DNA of 5,398 nucleotides from JBHHXR01 sp046757205 (GTDB taxonomy: Bacteria > Pseudomonadota > Alphaproteobacteria > Rhodobacterales > Rhodobacteraceae). Below the pieces are notes generated by a model that was not told the DNA's origin, did not search any database, and saw only the letters and a program-made list of their open reading frames with translations. The position numbers and the translations under genes were made by a program. The stretch is taken from positions 1-5,398 of the forward strand of contig JBHHXR010000216.1 in NCBI GenBank assembly GCA_046757205.1, in the 5' to 3' direction. Positions 1 through 5,398 of this stretch are shown piece after piece. Numbering within the stretch: position 1 is the stretch's first letter; the number at the start of each line of letters is the position of its first letter.

Positions 1-741
1 TCGCTGGACCAGTCGCCCTATGTTGCGGCAAATCTTGGTATGGAGGAAAGTGCCATCCGGCGGCGTGGGGAGCAGCTACCGGCATTGGCCATTGCATGGG
101 GTCCGATTGGCGATACCGGGTATCTGTCTCGCCACCCGGCGACCCGTGACCTGATCGAACGTCGGTTCGGAGTGCTCCTGGATTCAGAATCGGCGCTGGA
201 AGCGCTCGGTGGCGTGCTGGAACGAGATCCCGAGCGCGCCACGATTACCATTGCGCCGACCGATTGGTCGAAGCTCGGGGCGAACTTTCCTGTGGTAGCT
301 GAGCCGTTGTTTGAGTGCCTCAACATCGGCAACAGGCCGGACTCCGCGGAGACGGCGATCGATGTCGGGCAGGTGGTGCGGGAGCTTGGCGAACTTCGTG
401 CGAGAAAAGCCGTGCTGAAGGTCCTCGTGCTGGAAACCGCCAGGATCATGCGTACCGCCCCTTCGGATGTTGATCCTTCACGACCGCTTCTTGAGCTTGG
501 ATTCGACAGTCTGATGGGCATGAACCTGGTCCTCGCCGCGGAGGAACGTCTTGGCTCCCACCTGTCCGCGGCGGCGATATCCGACGGGCTGAGCCTGGAC
601 AGGATCGCCCATCAGGTGGTTGCGAACGCGGCACTGGGCGGCCCGAAGGAAATGACCGCCGACATGGAGTCCAGACATCTTACACAAGAGGTTCCGAAGG
701 AGTTGCGTGACCAGATACTGAAGCGCGCCGTTGGAATGTGA
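1..741 (+). CDS. rkpA: C-terminal part of a type I polyketide/fatty acid synthase (RkpA-like): end of KR domain plus terminal ACP
   Basis: The frame is open from base 1 and stops with TGA at 739-741, so only the last 246 codons of a much larger multidomain protein are visible. An ATG at 40 lies inside the domain and is not the start. Visible residues 1-45 are the end of a ketoreductase domain: YVAAN holds the catalytic Tyr7 and Asn11, followed by the typical LAIAWGP strand. Residues about 130-210 form an acyl carrier protein; GFDSLM carries the phosphopantetheine serine at residue 170 (bases 508-510). About 35 residues follow and there is no thioesterase, so the chain must be released by another enzyme. 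The next gene, an alpha-oxoamine synthase, is the obvious candidate. Family knowledge: in Sinorhizobium the rkpA-rkpG pair is needed for K-antigen production. The KR-ACP call is firm; the rkpA name rests on context. Confidence 0.88.
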   Translation, partial: SLDQSPYVAANLGMEESAIRRRGEQLPALAIAWGPIGDTGYLSRHPATRDLIERRFGVLLDSESALEALGGVLERDPERATITIAPTDWSKLGANFPVVAEPLFECLNIGNRPDSAETAIDVGQVVRELGELRARKAVLKVLVLETARIMRTAPSDVDPSRPLLELGFDSLMGMNLVLAAEERLGSHLSAAAISDGLSLDRIAHQVVANAALGGPKEMTADMESRHLTQEVPKELRDQILKRAVGM

Positions 742-743
742 GG
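740..743 (+). promoter_or_regulatory. Ribosome binding site of the alpha-oxoamine synthase, overlapping the upstream stop codon
   Basis: GAGG lies 8 nt before the ATG at 752 and shares its GA with the TGA stop of the synthase gene. This supports ATG 752 over the in-frame TTG at 731, and suggests that ribosomes finishing the synthase re-initiate on the next gene. Confidence 0.6.
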
Positions 744-751
744 CGTCGTCA

Positions 752-2092
752 ATGAAGAACAGGTCGAAATCGCTGCTGCGGGATCTGCGCTTGCAACATT
801 CTTTGCGGCACAAGGAACGGCGTGGATCCCCGGTGATTGCATCCGCGTCGAAAAACGCGTTCGATTTCAGGACGCTTCCCGCCTACCGGGAAGTGGGCAT
901 AGCCAAAGCGGCCGGACAGACCCTCGGCATTCCGTCACCGTTCTTCCGGCGCGCTGATGCAGTGCGCGGCACCAAGGTGAAGATCGACGGCGCCTGGGTC
1001 GAGAATTTTGCGTCATACGACTATCTCGGCCTCAATCAGTCCGAAACGGTCACCTCATCCGCCGCGCAGGGCGCCGCGACATGGGGCGTGTCGGCCACGG
1101 CGTCGCGCCTGGTTGGCGGCGAGAGACACTACCACGCCGAGCTGGAGCAACTTCTCGCCGAATTCATCGGGGCGGAGGCCTCCCTGGTGATGGTTTCCGG
1201 GCATGCAACGAACGTGGCCGTCATTCGCACGGTCATTGAAAAGGGTGATCTGGTACTGGTGGATGCCCTGGCGCACAATTCGATCTTTGAGGGCGTCCGT
1301 GCCTCGCATGCCGAACATCTGAGCTTTCCTCACAATGACTGGGGCTGGGTCGACGAGAATCTGTCGAAGCTGCGGGGGAACTACAGGAACGTACTGATCG
1401 CCGTTGAGGGTCTGTATTCGATGGACGGCGATGCGCCCGATCTCGCGAGGTTCGTTGAAGTCAAGTCCCGTCACGACGCCTGGCTTATGGTGGACGAAGC
1501 GCATTCACTGGGGGTGCTTGGCCGGACCGGCCGTGGCGTCTGCGAGGAGACCGGCGTCGATCCGGGCGAGATCGAAATTCTCATGGGAACGCTCTCGAAA
1601 TCGCTGTGCTCCTGCGGCGGGTTCATCGCCGGATCGGCTGGTCTGACCGATCTGCTCCGCTACAAGGCTCCGGGTTTTGTATTCTCTGTCGGACTTTCGG
1701 CCCCGAGCGCCCTTGCCGCGATCGCATCCTTGAAGGCCCTTGCGGCCGATCCGGAACGCGTAAGCCGATTGCGCGACCTCGCGCGCCATTTCTTGGAGCG
1801 GGCGGTGTCAAGCGGTCTCGACTGCGGGCTCGGTCAGGGCTTCGCTGTGGTCCCGGTGATGATCGGGGATTCAATACGGGCGGCCTGGATTTCGAACCGG
1901 ATGCTGGAGCGCGGATTCAACGTTCTGCCAATCATTGCGCCGGCAGTGCCAAACAAGAGCGCTCGTCTGAGATTCTTTCTGACTTCAGGTCACGACGAGG
2001 CCGTTCTGGATGAAGCGATAGACGCGATGGCGGCGCTGGTTTCGGAATCAAGTGGACTGAGCGCCGGCGACATGGGCGATCAAAGGGATTAG
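752..2092 (+). CDS. rkpG: PLP-dependent alpha-oxoamine synthase (RkpG-like; serine palmitoyltransferase/AONS family)
   Basis: This 446-residue cytosolic enzyme belongs to the fold-type I family that condenses an amino acid with an acyl thioester, losing CO2, to give an alpha-amino ketone (AONS, KBL, SPT, ALAS). Numbering from ATG 752, YDYLGL is at 89-94, the likely PLP-stacking His at 175 (LAHNS), VEGLYSMDGD near 218-227, DEAHSLG at 248-254 with PLP-contacting Asp248 and His251, and Schiff-base Lys283 in TLSKSL. The serine in TLSK, followed by a GG pair, is more like serine palmitoyltransferase than the TLGKA of biotin-pathway AONS. An N-terminal extension of about 40 residues makes it longer than the usual roughly 400. 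An in-frame TTG at 731 would add 7 residues and overlap the upstream gene by 11 nt, but ATG 752 has the GAGG site. It starts 10 nt after a synthase that ends in an ACP, so its acyl donor is probably that ACP. The amino acid substrate is unknown. Family call firm; rkpG from context. Confidence 0.88.
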   Translation: MKNRSKSLLRDLRLQHSLRHKERRGSPVIASASKNAFDFRTLPAYREVGIAKAAGQTLGIPSPFFRRADAVRGTKVKIDGAWVENFASYDYLGLNQSETVTSSAAQGAATWGVSATASRLVGGERHYHAELEQLLAEFIGAEASLVMVSGHATNVAVIRTVIEKGDLVLVDALAHNSIFEGVRASHAEHLSFPHNDWGWVDENLSKLRGNYRNVLIAVEGLYSMDGDAPDLARFVEVKSRHDAWLMVDEAHSLGVLGRTGRGVCEETGVDPGEIEILMGTLSKSLCSCGGFIAGSAGLTDLLRYKAPGFVFSVGLSAPSALAAIASLKALAADPERVSRLRDLARHFLERAVSSGLDCGLGQGFAVVPVMIGDSIRAAWISNRMLERGFNVLPIIAPAVPNKSARLRFFLTSGHDEAVLDEAIDAMAALVSESSGLSAGDMGDQRD

Positions 2093-2095
2093 GCG

Positions 2096-2127
2096 ATCGC
2101 GCGTGAGCAAGCTGCGTGGCGCGCGGT
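2096..2127. terminator. Possible stem-loop between convergent genes
   Basis: Bases 2096-2104 can pair with 2119-2127 in a 9-bp stem including two G-T pairs, around a 14-nt loop. It sits in the 41-bp gap between two convergent stop codons, where a shared terminator would be expected. There is no T tract on either side, so it would be a weak or atypical intrinsic terminator. A hairpin like this can arise by chance in such GC-rich DNA. Confidence 0.2.
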
Positions 2128-2133
2128 GACTTC

Positions 2134-2925
2134 CTATCCCTCGCCCGAAGGGTCGTCGCTGCGGGGTAATATCTCCGCCCTGAAACCCCGGTCTATCCAG
2201 TCGGACAGGCGTGAGGGTAGGCAGCCGGACAAAAATATCAATAACGACAACACTTTCGGGAAAGTAATGTATCGCGCCTGCCGGTCGAGCCCGCGACGGA
2301 TGATACGAGCGGCACGTTCCGACGAGACGACAAACGGTGTCGGCCCCTTGTGGCGGTCGGTCATAGGGGTGTCGATGAATCCTGGCGTGATGATCGTCAC
2401 TTTCACACCGCTATCGAGAAGTGCCCGGCGAAGGGCTGTGCCATAGGCGCGAAGCCCGGCCTTGGCGGCGGAGTAACTGAGAAGATCGGCGTGCGGCGAC
2501 AGGGCTGCGGTCGACGACACCAACGCTATGTGACCGCGCCCGCGATCCATCATTCCCGGAAGAGCCGCCTGCACGGTGCGCATCGCGGCGCCAAGATTCA
2601 CGTCGAGGACATCTGCCATTCGGGACGGTTCCTCGATGCCGGACCTGTTACCGGTCTTGTCGCCGGCGTTGACGATGAGAAGCTCAATCGGGAACTCCCT
2701 GTCGAACGAAGTAATTGCCTCGACCAAGGCGTCATTGTCGGCGAGGGGAAATCCCGCCACCCGGACTTCGGCCCGCAGTTCGCGCGAGCGACGCTCCGCC
2801 TCGGCGAGACGCGTGGCATTTCTGCCCAGCAGCAGAAGGGCCCGCCCCGGCCCGGCGTAAACCTCCGACAGCGCCCGCCCGAGACCTCCCGATGCCCCGG
2901 TGATAACGATCGAACTGGGCGTCAT
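2134..2925 (-). CDS. rkpH: Short-chain dehydrogenase/reductase (RkpH-like; possible 3-keto-sphinganine reductase-like role)
   Basis: This 263-residue protein is a classical SDR with a Rossmann fold. TGASGGLG at 9-16 binds the cofactor, and Arg35 after the second strand (LLGRN) suggests NADPH rather than NADH. Asn86-Ala-Gly is the structural NAG motif, Asn109 lies in DVNLG, the catalytic Ser is in VSS (137-138), and YSAAK gives Tyr151 and Lys155. PG at 181-182 is also standard. Near the C-terminus, residues about 224-236 are hydrophobic and followed by a charged amphipathic stretch, which may attach it to the membrane, as in reductases acting on lipids. ATG 2923-2925 puts the glycine motif at the usual distance from the N-terminus; only a weak GGA lies upstream. 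It converges on the oxoamine synthase, and rkpG and rkpH are neighbours in rhizobial K-antigen loci. Reduction of that enzyme's keto product is an inference. SDR family certain; substrate unknown. Confidence 0.85.
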   Translation of the reverse strand: MTPSSIVITGASGGLGRALSEVYAGPGRALLLLGRNATRLAEAERRSRELRAEVRVAGFPLADNDALVEAITSFDREFPIELLIVNAGDKTGNRSGIEEPSRMADVLDVNLGAAMRTVQAALPGMMDRGRGHIALVSSTAALSPHADLLSYSAAKAGLRAYGTALRRALLDSGVKVTIITPGFIDTPMTDRHKGPTPFVVSSERAARIIRRGLDRQARYITFPKVLSLLIFLSGCLPSRLSDWIDRGFRAEILPRSDDPSGEG

Positions 2926-3027
2926 CCTAACATCCGAATCCCGCGGGAGGCGCCGCTGTCCCCGCCGCGCTCCGATGCTTCAGGTCCATACTGCAACCCA
3001 TGCCTTCGTGCCGGACCAGGAATTGTC
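2926..3027. other. Non-coding stretch between tRNA-Gln and the SDR gene
   Basis: These 102 bp follow the tRNA 3' end and precede the SDR start, both on the minus strand. The tRNA CCA end can form a small CCAG/CTGG hairpin with the first bases, but no T tract follows, so no intrinsic terminator is evident. No convincing promoter for the SDR gene is seen either. Read-through from the tRNA transcript or an atypical promoter are both possible. Confidence 0.4.
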
Positions 3028-3102
3028 TGGCTGGGGTGGTAGGATTCGAACCTACGATACACGGTACCAAAAACCGCTGCCTTACCACTTGGCTACACCC
3101 CA
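3028..3102 (-). tRNA. tRNA-Gln (anticodon UUG)
   Basis: Read on the minus strand, the 75 nt fold into a full cloverleaf. The acceptor stem TGGGGTG pairs with CACCCCA. The D arm is GCC...GGC. The anticodon arm GCGGT/ACCGT encloses the loop TTTTGGT, whose positions 34-36 read TTG and decode the glutamine codon CAA. The variable loop is short, and the T arm GTAGG-TTCGAAT-CCTAC is perfect. The discriminator is G, and the CCA tail is encoded at 3028-3030. It reads codons that every genome needs, so it is probably a housekeeping gene lying between capsule genes. tRNA 3' ends are common integration sites, but no second copy of this 3' end is seen in the window. Confidence 0.96.
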
Positions 3103-3113
3103 GCGGCCCGCTT

Positions 3114-3142
3114 CTAATAATGAGGCCGGCGGTTTGCCGCAA
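3114..3142 (-). promoter_or_regulatory. Candidate sigma-70 type promoter of the tRNA-Gln gene
   Basis: On the minus strand, TTGCGG (3142-3137) and TATTAG (3119-3114) are separated by 17 nt. The -10 element ends 11 nt before the first base of the tRNA, leaving room for a very short leader. The matches to consensus are partial (3/6 and 4/6). It lies in the 62-bp gap after the kdsA stop, so the tRNA could also be read from the upstream operon. Confidence 0.4.
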
Positions 3143-3164
3143 GAGTGTTCGAGGCGGCGTGACT

Positions 3165-4016
3165 CTACACGTCGAGCGGCCGTTCTTTGGCCAGGCGGTC
3201 AAAAGCCATCAGGTCGCCGACGAGCCGGTCCATCCTGGCCAGTGGTACCATGTTCGGTCCATCCGACGGTGCCGTGTCGGGGGCTTCGTGGGTCTCTATG
3301 AACACCGCGGCCACGCCCAGGCTGACCGCGGCACGGGCCATCACCGGGGCGAATTCGCGCTGCCCGCCAGAGGCATTGCCCCTGCCGCCGGGCTGCTGGA
3401 CCGAGTGGGTGGCGTCCATGACCACCGGATAGCCGGTGCGCCGCATGATCGGCAGGCTGCGCATGTCGGTAACCAGCGTGTTGTAACCGAAGCTGACGCC
3501 GCGCTCGGTCAGCAGTATCCGGTTGTTTCCCGTCGAGGCGATCTTGGCCGCCACGTTGGCCATGTCCCACGGCGCCAGGAACTGTCCTTTCTTGACGTTG
3601 ATTGCGGCGCCGGTCCCGCCAGCCGCCAGCAGAAGGTCGGTCTGCCGGCAAAGGAAGGCCGGTATCTGAAGAATATCCACCGCGTCTGCCGCCGGCGCGC
3701 ATTGTTCGGCGGTGTGTATGTCGGTCAGCGTGGCGCAACCGACGCGGCGGCGCACTTCCGCCAGCACTTCCAGGCCGGCATCGATCCCGAGGCCGCGCTT
3801 GCCGGCAAGCGAGGTCCGGTTCGCCTTGTCGAATGACCCCTTGAACACGTACTGCGCGCCGCTGCGCTGGCAGATCGAAGCCATCTTGCGGGCAATCATC
3901 AGTCCGTGATCGAGGCTTTCGAGCTGGCAGGGGCCGGCGATGACCGTGAGCGGCGCGGTGTTGGAAATTGCCAGCCCGCCCACCGTGACGGTGACTTGTT
4001 GGTTCATGTCAGACAC
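3165..4016 (-). CDS. kdsA: 3-deoxy-D-manno-octulosonate 8-phosphate synthase (KdsA), metal-dependent type
   Basis: KdsA condenses phosphoenolpyruvate with D-arabinose 5-phosphate to give Kdo 8-phosphate, the committed step to CMP-Kdo (EC 2.5.1.55), in the cytosol. Counting from the GTG at 4014-4016 (283 residues, normal length), the TIM-barrel motifs are AGPCQLES at 27-34, FKGSFDKANRTS at 58-69, TDIH at 98-101, INVKKGQF at 139-146, FGYN at 176-179, DATHS at 201-205 and SDGPN at 251-255. Cys30, His204, Glu241 and Asp252 match the metal ligands of the metal-dependent class; E. coli KdsA has Asn where Cys30 lies. Two starts are possible: GTG 4014-4016 overlaps the kpsE stop by 8 nt, and ATG 4005-4007 begins one base after it, giving 280 residues. 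Neither has a clear Shine-Dalgarno, so coupling to kpsE translation is likely. Its position after a capsule exporter suggests that it supplies Kdo for the capsule or its linker; whether a second, LPS-dedicated copy exists elsewhere cannot be seen. Confidence 0.95.
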   Translation of the reverse strand: MSDMNQQVTVTVGGLAISNTAPLTVIAGPCQLESLDHGLMIARKMASICQRSGAQYVFKGSFDKANRTSLAGKRGLGIDAGLEVLAEVRRRVGCATLTDIHTAEQCAPAADAVDILQIPAFLCRQTDLLLAAGGTGAAINVKKGQFLAPWDMANVAAKIASTGNNRILLTERGVSFGYNTLVTDMRSLPIMRRTGYPVVMDATHSVQQPGGRGNASGGQREFAPVMARAAVSLGVAAVFIETHEAPDTAPSDGPNMVPLARMDRLVGDLMAFDRLAKERPLDV

Positions 4017-5398
4017 TGATTTGTTCGCGCAGGATCGACACGGTAAGGGACAGCAGGATGTAGATCCCCAGAAATATCACGAAGGCCAGCAACGTGTTTT
4101 CGAACTTCCGCGGATAAGCCGCCTGGTCGGGCGCCACCGGCTCGACCCCCATCGACAGATAACGGACCTGCCGGTTCGCCTCGCTCTGGGCCGTTTGCAG
4201 TTGCTGCACCGCCTGCTGCAGCAGCAATTGCCGCGTCGCCAGCTCGGCTTCGGCGACCCTGAGTTCGCCGGCGATGCCTGCCAGCGATGTCTGAGAACTG
4301 TCATCGCTCGTCAATTTCGCCCGCAGTTCGCCGACGCGCGCTTCAATTCGCTTGATTTCGGCCCTGATTACGCTGGCTTTTGTATCGTTCGGGCGCCTGT
4401 TCGCCATGATTTCCGCCAGGGCCAGGCGTTTCTGCTCCAGTTCCAGTTCGAGCGAATTTATGATCGACATCTGCGCCGACATTTCGACTTCCGCGCTGAG
4501 AACGCCCCTGCTTTGCTGCAATTCGACCACCCGTTGCTGGGCCGCCAGCATCGCGGTTTCGGCTTCGTCGTAGTTGGCGCGGGCGCCTTTCATCTGGTCG
4601 GCGCGGACCCGCTGGGAAAGGTTGTCCACACGCTCTTCGGCGAAGGCAATCAGGGCCTTGGCGAATTTCTGCGACGCTTCAGGCGTCGCGGCGACCACGG
4701 ACAGCTTGATAACACCCTCCGTGGGATCGTAACCGACGGTCACATTCCGCTTGTAGAGCGCGTAAGTATCCTCGGTGGAGGCGTCCTCCGGCAGCCGCTG
4801 CAGCTTGTCGATCCGCTCCTGCTTGAAGTGCTCGGCAAATCCGAGATCCTTGTCGAGCCGGATCATCGCCTCGCGGGAGGTCAGATAACCCTGAACGGTT
4901 ATCGAATCCGCCGAATTCGCGAATCCCGTTCCCGACAGCAAACCGCCGAACGTCGACTGGCCGCTGACCTCGGATTTCTGGATTACGAACTCCGCCTTGG
5001 TTTCATACATTTCCGTGGCGATGTTGTAGAAATAGTAACCGGCGAAGAAGGTCGGCAGCAGAACAAAAAACGCGAGTTTGGCGAACAGAAGGGCAAGCCG
5101 CTTTCGGCGTCTTCTCACCAGGTCTCGTTGAATGCGGGCGATTTCAGCCTCCCGCTCGGCGTCGCTGAGCAGGATTTCCCTGCCGCGCCCGCCCCCGGGC
5201 CCGACTTCGTTTTCCGCCGCCGCGCGGTCCACCGGATCGTTGGCGATTTCCAGCAGCGGCGAACGCCGCGCCGCGATGTCGACACCGCGCTCGCGCAGGC
5301 GAGCCACAAGACCACGCTTGATGGCCGAGCGCTCTTCCTTGGTTCGCGCTCCGCTCAAGGCACGGCGGAAGAGATCGCCCTCGGCCAGCGTCCAGTCG
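4009..5398 (-). CDS. kpsE: Capsule polysaccharide export inner-membrane protein, KpsE/RkpR/BexC family (5' end outside the window)
   Basis: Proteins of this family span the periplasm and couple the KpsMT-type ABC transporter to the outer-membrane export channel. The frame is open to the window edge, with 462 codons visible and TGA at 4009-4011. Numbering from the TTG at 5356-5358, the segments are: a charged cytoplasmic N-terminus (1-87) ending in an RRRRKR cluster; membrane segment 1 at about 88-111; a periplasmic Wzz-like domain (about 115-240); a long Glu/Gln/Ala-rich coiled coil (about 245-400); a proline-containing stretch EPVAPDQAAYPRKFENT (406-422); and membrane segment 2 at about 422-442, with a short cytoplasmic tail ending REQISV. 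The PRKFENTLLAF into second membrane helix region is typical of KpsE. Thirteen more in-frame codons lie upstream of the TTG without a stop and look coding, so the true start is probably beyond 5398. The cytoplasmic leader is thus longer than in typical KpsE. It abuts kdsA and probably shares its transcript. Confidence 0.9.
   Translation of the reverse strand, partial: DWTLAEGDLFRRALSGARTKEERSAIKRGLVARLRERGVDIAARRSPLLEIANDPVDRAAAENEVGPGGGRGREILLSDAEREAEIARIQRDLVRRRRKRLALLFAKLAFFVLLPTFFAGYYFYNIATEMYETKAEFVIQKSEVSGQSTFGGLLSGTGFANSADSITVQGYLTSREAMIRLDKDLGFAEHFKQERIDKLQRLPEDASTEDTYALYKRNVTVGYDPTEGVIKLSVVAATPEASQKFAKALIAFAEERVDNLSQRVRADQMKGARANYDEAETAMLAAQQRVVELQQSRGVLSAEVEMSAQMSIINSLELELEQKRLALAEIMANRRPNDTKASVIRAEIKRIEARVGELRAKLTSDDSSQTSLAGIAGELRVAEAELATRQLLLQQAVQQLQTAQSEANRQVRYLSMGVEPVAPDQAAYPRKFENTLLAFVIFLGIYILLSLTVSILREQISV

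Noticed and set aside
1055..1504. Minus-strand frame of 149 codons inside the oxoamine synthase
   Set aside because: It is an antisense shadow in GC-rich DNA; the plus strand carries all the PLP enzyme motifs.
2093..2100. Perfect 8-bp palindrome gcgatcgc just after the oxoamine synthase stop
   Set aside because: It is a single short palindrome, expected by chance in GC-rich DNA, with no second copy arranged as an operator.
2126..3042. Plus-strand frames (2126-2446, 2350-3042) opposite the SDR
   Set aside because: They are antisense shadows of a complete SDR gene with intact catalytic residues, and their translations show no recognisable domain.
3127..3142. Small GCGG-CAAA-CCGC hairpin after kdsA as a terminator
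   Set aside because: The stem is only 4 bp with no T tract, and it overlaps the likely tRNA promoter.
2927..3202. Minus-strand frame of 91 codons over the tRNA
   Set aside because: It is translation through the tRNA itself and into the kdsA end, with no protein-like motifs.
2900..3301. Plus-strand frame containing a peptide like GGRIRTYDTRYQKPLPYH
   Set aside because: This is the antisense translation of the tRNA-Gln gene, a well-known type of spurious protein in databases.
3000..3836. Long plus-strand open frame of 278 codons across the tRNA and kdsA
   Set aside because: It is antisense to kdsA, which has all its catalytic motifs on the minus strand, and begins in antisense tRNA sequence.

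Overview
The window most resembles part of a capsular polysaccharide (K-antigen type) locus from a GC-rich alphaproteobacterium. Three things point there: the gene set, which matches the rhizobial rkp regions and the group 2 Kps capsule systems; the high-GC codon use; and a tRNA-Gln(UUG) gene of alphaproteobacterial type. The assignment comes from reading motifs by eye, not from a database search.

Plus strand, 1-2092: the C-terminal end of a large type I polyketide/fatty acid synthase (end of a ketoreductase domain, then a final acyl carrier protein with no thioesterase) runs directly into a PLP-dependent alpha-oxoamine synthase gene. The second gene's ribosome binding site lies across the first gene's stop codon. 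The pair looks like RkpA-RkpG: the synthase builds an acyl chain on its last ACP, and the oxoamine synthase could release it by decarboxylative condensation with an amino acid, giving an alpha-amino ketone.

Minus strand, 2134-2925: a short-chain dehydrogenase/reductase (RkpH-like) converges on the previous pair across a 41-bp gap. It is a plausible reductase for the keto product. Next comes a 102-bp non-coding stretch with nothing clearly recognisable, then a tRNA-Gln(UUG) gene on the minus strand (3028-3102) with an encoded CCA end and its own likely promoter.

Minus strand, 3165-5398: kdsA (3-deoxy-D-manno-octulosonate 8-phosphate synthase, metal-dependent type) lies immediately downstream of a KpsE/RkpR-type inner-membrane polysaccharide export protein, whose 5' end runs off the window. 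The two genes abut or overlap and are probably translationally coupled. 

Together the genes suggest three jobs for one surface polysaccharide: building an unusual lipid (synthase, oxoamine synthase, reductase), supplying Kdo (KdsA), and exporting the chain (KpsE). The most interesting inference is that the lipid part makes a sphingoid-like amino-alcohol anchor or carrier for the capsule. That chemistry cannot be proven from the sequence.
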